Assembly: GCF_001742425.1 (NCBI RefSeq)
Contig: NZ_MJEH01000011.1
Span: forward strand, 124,001 to 188,000
Origin: Bacillus solimangrovi
GTDB lineage: Bacteria; Bacillota; Bacilli; Bacillales; Bacillaceae_N
Direction of reading: 5' to 3'
Length of the DNA: 64,000 nt
The position numbers were made by a program, and so were the translations under genes. Within the stretch, counting starts at the first letter, position 1. Each line of letters starts with the position of its first letter. Below, piece by piece: positions 17,924 through 25,719 of the stretch. The notes beneath the pieces were generated by a model. The model made no database searches. It was not told the origin of the DNA and saw nothing but the letters and a program-made list of their open reading frames with translations.

Positions 17924-18016
17924 CCTCATCTCAAACATTCATTTCCATTTCATTATACATGAAGATGTTCCTACGTCAAAGAAAGCATGTGACAATTTGG
18001 AAACAGAGAGCTTTTC

Positions 18017-18583
18017 TCAGTTAACACCTTCCATATCCGATTTCTTAGCAAATTCAATCAATTCATTATAGGGATCACCATTTAACCCTAGCAGTTTGCA
18101 AAAAGCCGGCTCCGTTTTTATTCCGAGCTTTTTGAGACGGACTACTTCATTTCTCATGTGTGGGTATTTGTTCATTAAGGCATATTCAATAATCATATGT
18201 ATATACGCATTCTGCTTAAAAACGGGTACAGGTTGACCAAACAGTTCAAATTCAAATCTTTCTTAATAAAAATTCACCTTTATAGTTGGAACATCCCTTA
18301 TCAATAACTGCTTTGATCGAAATGCTTCTTTATATTCGTATAAGTGTGTTATTTTTGACTTAAATTGCTGAATGTTATCCACTTGCATAATAATATCTAG
18401 ATCTGAACCTTCAACGTCAATACCTAAGGGAAGAGTTCCACACAAAATTGGATGATACTCATCCAAACTTTCCATAATCCCTAAATTATTGATTGCATCA
18501 TAAGCCCTTCGTTGCTTACTATTTCCTTCTTTTAAATAGTTAATTTTATTAAATTTTATAACCCTACACCTACCTTTATTCAC
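18017..18583 (-). pseudogene. DUF4269 protein gene interrupted by one in-frame TAA
   Basis: The N-terminal half (18583-18266) reads NYLKEGNSKQRRAYDAINNLGI ... CGTLPLGIDVEGSDLDIIMQV, a nucleotidyltransferase-like DUF4269 start with G-(x)-S-D-L-D. A TAA at 18263-18265 interrupts it after KVNFY. The same frame then continues without other stops as RFEFELFGQPVPVFKQNAYIH ... KTEPAFCKLLGLNGDPYNELIEF to TGA at 18017, the normal end of this family. The start is also weak: the best-placed codon behind AGGTGTAGG is ATA. Function of the family is unknown. Confidence 0.8.
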
Positions 18584-18625
18584 ATAAATAGCTAGATAAA
18601 ATGAAAGAAGATTAACACGACATCA

Positions 18626-19102
18626 TCAAAGTGATTTCTCAATTACGATTTCATCACGAATCGGAATGCCATTATCCGCAATAAATGGAATTTCAGACTT
18701 AACTTGTCTCGCCTTCTCTACTGCATCAGGGATAACTTGAATTAGCTGATAACCTCTTTTTTGATAAAAACCAAGTGCATGAAGATTATCGTTAGTTGTT
18801 ATTATTTTCATATACTCGCACCCATTTTCCTTAGCCATCTGTTCTACAGTATCTAGAAGACTTGTTCCTATCCCTTTTCCCTTTTCAATACTATCAAGCG
18901 AAATAATCTCACACACATTTTTTTCAATAATATACGTTAATAAACCAATGATTAATTCTTCTTCGTTTAGTACTGCGAGACCATCTAACGTATCACACTG
19001 AAAAATTCCACTCGATATGACCATCTCAGAACTACCCCAGTGCTTTTCGAAAAATTCAGATATTATATTCTTGTCAACTTCGGTTGTATGTATAACTTGC
19101 AT
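18626..19102 (-). CDS. GNAT-family N-acetyltransferase
   Basis: 158 residues. The acetyl-CoA site is IISLDSIEKGKGIGTSLLDTV (about 67-87), followed by NLHALGFYQKRGYQLIQVIPDAV, typical of GNAT proteins acting on small molecules or proteins. ATG at 19102 follows GGGGGCATAACC; a GTG upstream would overlap this site. The substrate is unknown. A repeat element separates it from the divergent 80-residue gene. Confidence 0.85.
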   Translation of the reverse strand: MQVIHTTEVDKNIISEFFEKHWGSSEMVISSGIFQCDTLDGLAVLNEEELIIGLLTYIIEKNVCEIISLDSIEKGKGIGTSLLDTVEQMAKENGCEYMKIITTNDNLHALGFYQKRGYQLIQVIPDAVEKARQVKSEIPFIADNGIPIRDEIVIEKSL

Positions 19103-19168
19103 GGTTATGCCCCCACTCAAATAAAATCATTATTACGTTAACTTAATGATGTTCCTCTTACATTACTC

Positions 19169-19351
19169 ATAAAGTGAAACTTCAATCAGTGGAGGTTTTT
19201 CTTCATCCCTCACTAATGGTTAGTTGAACCAAACAGGTAATGACTGACGCTTGCTACCACAACGGTATGACCAAGGACCTCTCCCACTTAAACTTCTTTG
19301 CTTATCTAAGTTTTAAAGTGGGAGTCTTAGCATCAGTAGACACGTGATAAA
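19169..19351 (+). repeat. ATAAA-bounded two-hairpin repeat, copy A (complete, 183 bp)
   Basis: The left part begins ATAAAGTGAAACTTC and forms a hairpin from CAGTGGAGG to CCCTCACT. A GGTTAGTTGAACC block and a variable middle follow. The right hairpin is CTCCCACTTAAACTT paired with AAGTTTTAAAGTGGGAG, then TCTTAG and a CAGTAGACACGTGATAAA end. It lies between divergent genes, so it may affect their promoters. Confidence 0.85.
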
Positions 19352-19427
19352 AAATAGATTGAAATATTTAGATTATACAATAATTGGATAAGCCAATCAA
19401 TCATATACTATTGTTGGAGGTGAAAAA

Positions 19428-19670
19428 ATGGAAGATTTCAAATCATTTTGTTGCCTTTGCTTAGGTGGATTCATTGCATTAGCTGGGGTTGCAATTGCAT
19501 TCGGAATTAGTGGAGCAGGCTTTGTAATTGCATTTTCAAGAAATCCTTCCCTAATGGATCAACTAATTCAGTTCATTTTTTTAATAGGAATTTTACCAAA
19601 TATTATCATTGCAACGATCGCACTACTTGCAATATTTATCTGTTTAACAAAAAAGCCAAAATGTTATTAG
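19428..19670 (+). CDS. 80-residue membrane hairpin protein resembling ATP synthase subunit c
   Basis: Two hydrophobic helices (about 8-36 and 46-73) are joined by a short loop SRNPSLMDQ. The first helix is Gly/Ala-rich. The stretch R38-N-P40-x-L ... L46 ... F51 lines up without gaps with the R-Q-P-E-L ... L ... F loop and second helix of bacterial AtpE, but the position of the ion-binding Glu is Asn58. A Cys-Cys-x-Cys lies near the N-terminus. The start ATG follows TTGGAGGTG. It therefore cannot be a normal proton-carrying c subunit; the role is unknown. Confidence 0.7.
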   Translation: MEDFKSFCCLCLGGFIALAGVAIAFGISGAGFVIAFSRNPSLMDQLIQFIFLIGILPNIIIATIALLAIFICLTKKPKCY

Positions 19671-19708
19671 GAGATCCTGATTTTGCCGTCAACATTCAAG
19701 ATTAAGTA

Positions 19709-19754
19709 TACCTAATCATCAGTAGTTTATTACATCTTCGCTGATGATTAGGTA
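19709..19754 (+). terminator. Hairpin after the subunit-c-like gene
   Basis: TACCTAATCATCAG pairs perfectly with CTGATGATTAGGTA. There is no T run after it, so it is either a weak terminator or an mRNA 3' stabiliser. Confidence 0.5.
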
Positions 19755-19930
19755 ATAACTATAAATCTAACAATTGAAGAATAGAAAATTCACTTACTTC
19801 TGTGTCATTTCAATTAAAAATGTTTTCTCTTAGCCCTTCTATACTAAGTTTTGTTTAATAGCTAGTATGCTTGTAAGACAAAATTCATTAAACATCACTT
19901 GTTGTATAGAGTTGTAAAAAATCAAAAAAA

Positions 19931-20557
19931 TTATTTTTCAACTTCAAAAGCTAGAACAGTTTTTAGCTTATCACTACTTACTTTTCTAAAATCACTTAAA
20001 TAAATCTCTTCATGATCTTTTTCTTTACGCTGATAACCACTTTCCTTAACGTACGCTTCCATTATTTTAAATGTTTCAATTTCTGTATCAAACGATCCAA
20101 CATGCATCATTACACAATGTTTTTTTGATTCTCTAGTGATTAAAGCTACTTCATGAAATTTTGGATTATGCTTTTTCGCTGATACAATACTTCTTGCTTT
20201 TTCAAAATAATTTTGAGTAACAAATTCTGGCATCATTATTCTAATTTCCCATTCAAAAACACTTTTATCCTTGCCATCGTATACTGCTCCATTTAATGTA
20301 CTCCAATGGCCTTCTAATGGTGGACAAACAAAACGTTCAAAATTTGGTATTTGTAAACTATCATTCTTATAACTCATTGAAATCGTATAAGCAATACCAT
20401 ATAAAGCTTGAATTGATTGTATAAATCGATCACTATCTGGTGCTCCTTCACCCTTAATAGCTATAAACTGCAAAGTAGGAAAATCTACAATTGCTGCTTT
20501 TTTTGATGATGCTTTGTATACCATGCTATATACTTTTTTATAATCTATTTTAGACAT
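19931..20557 (-). CDS. GyrI-like small-molecule-binding domain protein
   Basis: 208 residues of the GyrI-like/SOUL-type family (AraC-type effector-binding fold without a DNA-binding part). Key stretches are DFPTLQFIAIKGEGAPDSDRFIQSIQALYGIAYTI near residues 25-60 and CPPLEGHWS. Members bind or sequester small compounds, and some hydrolyse them. ATG at 20557 follows AAAAGGAGTGCAAA. It is not in an operon with its neighbours, though the ArsR gene upstream faces the same way. Confidence 0.8.
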   Translation of the reverse strand: MSKIDYKKVYSMVYKASSKKAAIVDFPTLQFIAIKGEGAPDSDRFIQSIQALYGIAYTISMSYKNDSLQIPNFERFVCPPLEGHWSTLNGAVYDGKDKSVFEWEIRIMMPEFVTQNYFEKARSIVSAKKHNPKFHEVALITRESKKHCVMMHVGSFDTEIETFKIMEAYVKESGYQRKEKDHEEIYLSDFRKVSSDKLKTVLAFEVEK

Positions 20558-20688
20558 TTTGCACTCCTTTTCATTAATTTTTCTTGCTCAAAACTTGTTT
20601 TAGTACATACATATACAACATTTACCGTATTTTCGATAAAGGCATTACAAATCATCTGACAATCAGATCCTATAGATTTTATTTACTT

Positions 20689-21378
20689 TTACTCTATCTC
20701 AATTGAAAATGTTTCTTTCAAACCTTGTTTACCTACATTCGTTACTTTTATTGCTCTTGTTTTTGGTATACGTTCAATCCAATTTAACTCCAGCAATCTT
20801 TCTAAGAGTACACTTCCTAATGCTCCAGCAAGGTGATGACGGCGTTCACTCCAGTCTAAACATTTCTTAGAAAATGAACGTCGCTTCTTTTTTACTTCAA
20901 CTAAGTTAATTTGAAATCCTTCAAAAAAATCTTTTCCCTTTTCGGTTACTACAAAATCTTCTTGTTCTTCATTTAAAATACCTGAATGTAATAAAGCACT
21001 CGTCAATTGTACGCCTAAACTTCCAGCAAGATGGTCATAACAAGTTCTGGCCGAACGGATCGCTTTGTCTTCAGAAGCTTGATTATATGATTTAATCTCA
21101 ATTGGTGGAGCAATGGATAACAGTGATTCCATAACTTGAGCCACCTCTTGATTGAAAATGCCGTAATATCGATGCCTTCCATGCTGTTCCACTGTAACAA
21201 CATTTGCTTCAACCATTTTAGATAAATGAAAGCTTGCTGTTTGTGGTTTGATTCCTACCATGTAGGCCAATTCACTTGCTGGATGAAACCTACCGTCTAA
21301 TAGAACTGTTAATATCGCTGCACGAGAGCGTTCACTTACCAAACTTGCAACCATTGCAACATTTGTGTTCGATTTCAT
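20689..21378 (-). CDS. ArsR-type winged-helix transcriptional regulator
   Basis: 229 residues. The N-terminal winged helix contains SERSRAAILTVLLDGRFHPASELAYMVGIKPQTASFHLSKMVEANVVTVEQHGRHRYYGI. The C-terminal half (about 105-229) repeats a second helical domain with DHLAGSLGVQL and HHLAGALGSVLLERLLE, a two-fold pattern typical of the YdfF-like group. ATG at 21378 follows AGGAGGAGTCAA. A perfect palindrome lies between it and the divergent flavin reductase gene, so it probably represses that gene and itself. No metal-binding cysteine pair is obvious. Confidence 0.85.
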   Translation of the reverse strand: MKSNTNVAMVASLVSERSRAAILTVLLDGRFHPASELAYMVGIKPQTASFHLSKMVEANVVTVEQHGRHRYYGIFNQEVAQVMESLLSIAPPIEIKSYNQASEDKAIRSARTCYDHLAGSLGVQLTSALLHSGILNEEQEDFVVTEKGKDFFEGFQINLVEVKKKRRSFSKKCLDWSERRHHLAGALGSVLLERLLELNWIERIPKTRAIKVTNVGKQGLKETFSIEIE

Positions 21379-21401
21379 TTGACTCCTCCTATGCATTTCA
21401 T

Positions 21402-21421
21402 ATTTCGATGATAATCGAAAT
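21402..21421. promoter_or_regulatory. Palindromic operator between ArsR-type regulator and flavin reductase
   Basis: ATTTCGAT and ATCGAAAT form a perfect 8-bp inverted repeat around a 4-base centre in the 91-base divergent promoter region. Position and size fit a dimeric winged-helix repressor. Confidence 0.7.
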
Positions 21422-21469
21422 TTACTCAGTATACAATTATATCAATGACATGAAATGGAGGAAAAAGCA

Positions 21470-22090
21470 TTGAAACATACAAACAATATTAAGAAAACAA
21501 AAATGATTAAACCGAAAATCCTTTACTATGGAACACCTGTTATTTTACTTACGACACTTAATGCAGATGAAACGGTTAACATTAGTCCGCTATCTTCATC
21601 TTGGGCACTGGGAGACTGTATTGTATTAGGGATTGGTCTTGATGGAAAAGCGTTTGAAAATATTAAACGACATCGTGAATGTGTTATTAACATCCCCAAT
21701 GCATCATTATGGGAGCATGTAGAACGACTTGCACCTTATACGGGAAAGAATCCAGTTCCAGATTATAAGAAAGATAATGGATTTACATATAATAAAGAAA
21801 AATATGAAATTAGTAACTTAACTCCTATTTCGTCAACATTTGTACAACCTACTCGTATTGTAGAATGTCCACTACAAATTGAAGCAAAAGTAACAAAAGT
21901 TCGTATCCCTGAGCATTCATCTAATTTTGCAATTATTGAGATAAAAGCCATACAAGTACACGCTCATGAAGATATCACTATTAATGAAAACCATGTTGAC
22001 CCATCAAAATGGAACCCACTAATCTATAATTTCCGTCATTATTTTGGACTTGGAAATGAGGTAGGAAAAACATTTCGTTCAGAAACATGA
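21470..22090 (+). CDS. Flavin reductase family protein (FMN-binding split barrel), copy 1
   Basis: 206 residues from a TTG start at 21470, which has GGAGG eight bases upstream; an ATG at 21455 would contain that site. The barrel contains GTPVILLTTLNADETVNISPLSSSWALGDCIVLGIG, which is the flavin-binding start, and NPVPDYKKDNGFTY in the middle. Members bind FMN and reduce it or act on flavin-linked substrates. It is paralogous to the gene at 29689. Regulation by the divergent ArsR protein is likely. Confidence 0.85.
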   Translation: MKHTNNIKKTKMIKPKILYYGTPVILLTTLNADETVNISPLSSSWALGDCIVLGIGLDGKAFENIKRHRECVINIPNASLWEHVERLAPYTGKNPVPDYKKDNGFTYNKEKYEISNLTPISSTFVQPTRIVECPLQIEAKVTKVRIPEHSSNFAIIEIKAIQVHAHEDITINENHVDPSKWNPLIYNFRHYFGLGNEVGKTFRSET

Positions 22091-22129
22091 AAAAAAGGTT
22101 AAAAGTTTAAGTAGAGCAACATTCATTAC

Positions 22130-22197
22130 TTAAAGTGAAGCTTACATTAGTGGAGTTTTCTTCCTCTCCCACTTATACGTTGTTGACACGTAATAAA
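22130..22197 (+). repeat. ATAAA-bounded repeat, copy B (68-bp short form)
   Basis: It has the left hairpin (TTAGTGGAG ... CTCCCACTTA) and then jumps directly to the GTTGACACGTAATAAA end. The right hairpin and the middle are absent. It lies between two genes on the plus strand. Confidence 0.7.
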
Positions 22198-22307
22198 CTC
22201 ATCCAAAAGTTGTAGTTTTATTCATGCTACTGTCTAATGTGTTTATATTTCTCGCCCCTTATAATTGACTTATAAATTATAAAGGCTATATAAGGAGTGA
22301 CATTAGT

Positions 22308-22958
22308 ATGAAAATTAACGAAATCACTTTGAAAAGCTTTAATTTTAATGAAATGAAGCAGTTTTATACAAATGTATTACAGATGCAGTTAATTACAGAA
22401 GAGGATAACTTGTTTTCTGTAAAAGCAGGAAAGACGATGTTAACCTTCGAAAGATCTAGTCATATTCCGTTTTATCATTTTTGCCTTCGTACAAATGATA
22501 GTTATTTTGACCATATGTATGAAAGGATAAAAGTTCTTCACATTTTACTACCAAATGAATCTGGAGAAACACTACTATTTTGGGAAGGAAAACAAGCCTA
22601 TTTCACTGACCCAGATGGAAACATACTAGAAATGCTCGTAAGACCATTTCTATATGATGAACAAGAACCGTTCGGTTGGTTTGACATTGGAGAGGTTGGT
22701 ATGCCGTCAAAGTCAGTAAAAGAATTACAAAATTTATTTGCTTCTTTTGTGACAGATGAAATGAAACATATTAGTGACACATTTGCATTTTACGGAGATG
22801 AATTTGGAGTTTTTGTATTAGTGAAAGAAGGAAGACATTGGTATCCAACTGAACGACCAGCAACGATACATCCTATAAAAATCGCAATAAATGGTGTTAA
22901 TTTTCATAGATGGGAACATCCTTCATTACCATATACTATTAGCAATAATGGGTGTTAG
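22308..22958 (+). CDS. VOC family protein with two glyoxalase-like halves
   Basis: 216 residues. The first half (1-115) begins ITLKSFNFNEMKQFYTNVL and ends QAYFTDPDGNILEMLVRP, the classic VOC ending with metal-ligand Glu. The second half (about 125-205) repeats the fold more weakly and includes the WYPTERPATIHPI block. The start ATG follows AAGGAGTGACATTAGT. The substrate is unknown; homologues are annotated as glyoxalase/bleomycin-resistance-like. Confidence 0.8.
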   Translation: MKINEITLKSFNFNEMKQFYTNVLQMQLITEEDNLFSVKAGKTMLTFERSSHIPFYHFCLRTNDSYFDHMYERIKVLHILLPNESGETLLFWEGKQAYFTDPDGNILEMLVRPFLYDEQEPFGWFDIGEVGMPSKSVKELQNLFASFVTDEMKHISDTFAFYGDEFGVFVLVKEGRHWYPTERPATIHPIKIAINGVNFHRWEHPSLPYTISNNGC

Positions 22959-23045
22959 ATATATTCATAACATTTCGATGAAATCTAATCGTTTTACTGA
23001 ATTGATACGAATCCTACATTCACGTTAATATTCATGACTTTTTGA

Positions 23046-23197
23046 ATAAAGTGAAACTTCCATAAGTGGATTATTTCCTCCATCATCCACTTACAGTTAG
23101 TTGAACCAATCAGGTAAAAGGCCCTCTCCTACTTAAATTTCGCTTGCTTTTCTAAGTTTTGAAGGTGGAGTCTTAGCGTCAGTTGACAAGTGATAAA
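23046..23197 (+). repeat. ATAAA-bounded two-hairpin repeat, copy C (152 bp)
   Basis: Left hairpin ATAAGTGGA ... TCCACTTA, then GTTAGTTGAACC, right hairpin CTCTCCTACTTAAATTT ... AAGTTTTGAAGGTGGAG, and the CAGTTGACAAGTGATAAA end. It is immediately upstream of the 87-residue gene. Confidence 0.85.
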
Positions 23198-23222
23198 ATA
23201 ATTTGAAATGGAGGAAGTCCGT

Positions 23223-23486
23223 ATGAACCTATACGAGAAAATCATACCTTTTATGCTGATTTTGACTGGGGGATATTTTATAATTAAAAGTTTTGAACTT
23301 AATAACAAACTAATAAGTATGGATGGCAATGGAACAAGTTTATCTCTCTTAGGGATGGAAATAATAGATAAACTAAAATATAGTCATGTACCTAACACTA
23401 TCGCGTTTCTTATTGCAATTGGAATTATTTTAATTATCACCCCACTCGTTTATCTTACTTATAAGTCAATACAAGTTAAAAAATAG
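23223..23486 (+). CDS. 87-residue two-helix membrane protein, unknown
   Basis: ATG at 23223 follows GGAGGAAGTCCGT. There are two hydrophobic segments (about 8-25 and 61-80) with a polar loop (NNKLISMDGNGTSLSLLGMEIIDKLKYSHVPN) between and a short Lys-rich tail. No family was recognised. It is framed by repeat copies C and D, 25 and 29 bases away, which could have carried or shaped its transcript. Confidence 0.6.
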   Translation: MNLYEKIIPFMLILTGGYFIIKSFELNNKLISMDGNGTSLSLLGMEIIDKLKYSHVPNTIAFLIAIGIILIITPLVYLTYKSIQVKK

Positions 23487-23515
23487 GTTCATTCATAATT
23501 ACTTATTTCATCGTG

Positions 23516-23691
23516 ATAAAGTGAAACTTCCATAAGTGGGGCTTTCACTTTATCCTCCACTTATAGTTAACCAATCAGTTAATTACTGAACCTTATACCA
23601 TAAAGATGACCATAGCCCTCTCCCACTTAAACTTCGTTGATTCTCCTAAGTTTTGAAGTGGGAGTCTTAGTTTCAGTTGACACGTAATAAA
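23516..23691 (+). repeat. ATAAA-bounded two-hairpin repeat, copy D (176 bp, best preserved)
   Basis: This copy shows all family blocks: ATAAAGTGAAACTTC, left hairpin CATAAGTGG ... CCACTTATAG, GTTAACC, a variable middle, right hairpin CTCCCACTTAAACTT ... AAGTTTTGAAGTGGGAG, TCTTAG, and CAGTTGACACGTAATAAA. It is located between two convergent genes. Confidence 0.9.
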
Positions 23692-23745
23692 TATGCCTAA
23701 ATCATTAGGTAAACAGCAAAAAGTAGCAGCGCAAATGCACTGCTA

Positions 23746-24552
23746 CTAATTCATTTGAACGGCTTTTGCTCGTTCAGCTTTATTTACTTTTTGATCTTGC
23801 AAGAACTTTACCATATGCTTATTGAATTCTTTTGCTCGTTCAAGGTTACAAACGTGGCCACACTTTTCAATAATGCGAACATTTTCAGGTCGGAAGTTTC
23901 GAACAACACCTTCTAAAAACATGTGGTCCTCTGCACCCATAATGTGAACTTGAGGAATACTTGACTTTATTTTTGAACGAATATAACGATAACGTGCATT
24001 CGTCTTCACGACGAAATCACACCATTTAAAATAATCTTCTCGATTCATTTTTTTTGCTTCTTGAATAAAAAAGTGGCGGCTACGTTTATGGTTTTGTTTC
24101 GGCATAAAAAGATAAGCTAGTGCTTTATAGTTCCACAAATAAGGAATGACTACTTTAGAGATCGGGGAAAAAACGATATTCGCTAACCAATATCCCCACT
24201 GCTTAATTTCAACTGCTGTTCCACCATTAATAACTGAAAGCACTCTTTCAGGAGCTTTATAACAAATTTCCTGCATAATGATCGTTCCAAGCGAAATACC
24301 TAGCAGGTGTGCTTTTTTAATATGCAGAGAGTTCATTAACATCAACACCGTTGTCGCTAACTCTTTATGTGAATAGTCATCAATACTTCCAGATGCACCA
24401 TGTCCTGGCAAGTCAAACAACAATAAATTATAATCTTGTTTTAATGAATCCAGTTGTTTCGTAAACATTCGATGACTGCCACCTAATCCATGAAAGAAAC
24501 AAATCCACTCATGACTTGGATGGCTCTTATGAACTTCATAATACATATTCAT
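23746..24552 (-). CDS. Alpha/beta-fold hydrolase
   Basis: 268 residues. The oxyanion motif FFHGLGGSHRMF, nucleophile elbow GISLG with Ser87, acid Asp209 (MGAEDHMF) and base His233 (CGHVCN) make a complete triad; the cap domain lies at about 115-190 and is basic. It starts at ATG 24552 after AGGTGACTAGCTT, only 11 bases downstream of the reductase gene, so the two form an operon. The substrate is unknown; with the reductase partner an acyl ester or thioester is a reasonable guess. Confidence 0.85.
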   Translation of the reverse strand: MNMYYEVHKSHPSHEWICFFHGLGGSHRMFTKQLDSLKQDYNLLLFDLPGHGASGSIDDYSHKELATTVLMLMNSLHIKKAHLLGISLGTIIMQEICYKAPERVLSVINGGTAVEIKQWGYWLANIVFSPISKVVIPYLWNYKALAYLFMPKQNHKRSRHFFIQEAKKMNREDYFKWCDFVVKTNARYRYIRSKIKSSIPQVHIMGAEDHMFLEGVVRNFRPENVRIIEKCGHVCNLERAKEFNKHMVKFLQDQKVNKAERAKAVQMN

Positions 24553-24563
24553 AAGCTAGTCAC

Positions 24564-25622
24564 CTATACACGTACTGGACGACTAAAAGCGAAGATAATA
24601 TTGCGCAACATCTCTTTATCCATAACAACAGGTTGCACGCTCGCTCTTTCCAGTAATAGCTTTGTGTTCTTGTCTTCAAATCGAACTGACTTCTCCATAT
24701 ACGGATGAAATACTTGTGCAGCTGAATTGACAAACTTGTCCATCTTACTTAAGACTCCTTTATAAGTCACTGGCACAAGTTCAACATTATTTAAGTTCAG
24801 CGCCTCTTTCATCAGTTCAAATACAACTTGATGTGATGGCGGATTTGAATTCGTAATATGATAGATTTTACCGTTTTCAGCATGTGTAAGACCTGCTACT
24901 AATACTTTCGTTACATAATCAACAGGCACAAAATTCGAATTAGTATGTGCATTACACATGAACTTTATCTTTTTTTCTAATAGCTCTTTATTGCGCTCGA
25001 TCCGCTTCTTCAATAATGAGAAACTGCGTAATACTCCGTATAAAGCAAAGTTTGATTCAGCCTCACCTGTTTTCGAATCACCAACAATAATAGCCGGACG
25101 GAATATACTAATATTGAAATTGTCTTTGTACTCTGTTAATAAATGCTCAGCATGGCATTTGCTTTCTTCATAATTATTAACAAACTCATTATCTACTGAA
25201 TGTAATTCTTCCTTACCGAATTCTTTCTTTCCTAACGTATAAGCAGTGCTCACGTGGAAAAAGTTTTGAACTTTTATTCTTTTGGCAAACTCAAGAACGT
25301 TGTTGGTACCGCCTACATTTATTTGAAACGTACGTTCACGTTCACTATCATCAAATGATAGATATGCAGCTACATGATAAATTGTATCAATCTTAGAAGT
25401 TAATTCATTACATAGACCTTCAGATAGACCTAGTAATGCGGATGATATATCTCCACGTAATATATTAAGATTTTGAGTTAAATTTTCAGGTAGCTTTTCA
25501 TAAAGCATCTTCTCTTTACGTTCACTGCGCACTAACGCAAATACGTTGTGCCCTTTTTCTAACAATTCTTTAGTTAATCGTGTTCCCACGAATCCTGTTG
25601 CACCAGTAATTATGATATTCAA
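24564..25622 (-). CDS. NAD(P)-dependent extended SDR, thioester-reductase / fatty acyl reductase-like
   Basis: 352 residues with the Rossmann motif ITGATGFVGTRL at 4-15, YHVAAYLSFDD, the Ser of HVSTAY and the catalytic YEESKCHAE (Tyr-x-x-x-Lys). The RPAIIVGDSKTG loop and the NFVPVDYVTKVLV segment are typical of the NAD-binding-4 group that reduces acyl thioesters, and of epimerase-like enzymes. The start is TTG at 25622 after AAGGAGTGAACATCA. It is followed by a hydrolase in the same operon. Confidence 0.8.
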   Translation of the reverse strand: MNIIITGATGFVGTRLTKELLEKGHNVFALVRSERKEKMLYEKLPENLTQNLNILRGDISSALLGLSEGLCNELTSKIDTIYHVAAYLSFDDSERERTFQINVGGTNNVLEFAKRIKVQNFFHVSTAYTLGKKEFGKEELHSVDNEFVNNYEESKCHAEHLLTEYKDNFNISIFRPAIIVGDSKTGEAESNFALYGVLRSFSLLKKRIERNKELLEKKIKFMCNAHTNSNFVPVDYVTKVLVAGLTHAENGKIYHITNSNPPSHQVVFELMKEALNLNNVELVPVTYKGVLSKMDKFVNSAAQVFHPYMEKSVRFEDKNTKLLLERASVQPVVMDKEMLRNIIFAFSRPVRV

Positions 25623-25691
25623 TGATGTTCACTCCTTCACCTATACTAATAATGTACTATTTATACAGGTAAATTCCAATCAAATTATTAG

Positions 25692-25719
25692 TTTTTTAGT
25701 TGACATTTTTACTAAAAAA
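25692..25719. promoter_or_regulatory. Inverted repeat upstream of the reductase-hydrolase operon
   Basis: TTTTTTAGT and ACTAAAAAA form a 9-bp inverted repeat with a 10-base spacer, about 70 bases before the reductase start. It could be an operator for an unlinked regulator. Spacing does not fit the FapR box. Confidence 0.4.

Noticed and set aside
25692-25719. Second FapR box before the acyl-reductase-like gene
   Set aside because: Arms TTAGT and ACTAA are present but 10 bases apart instead of 7, and the central CC is missing.
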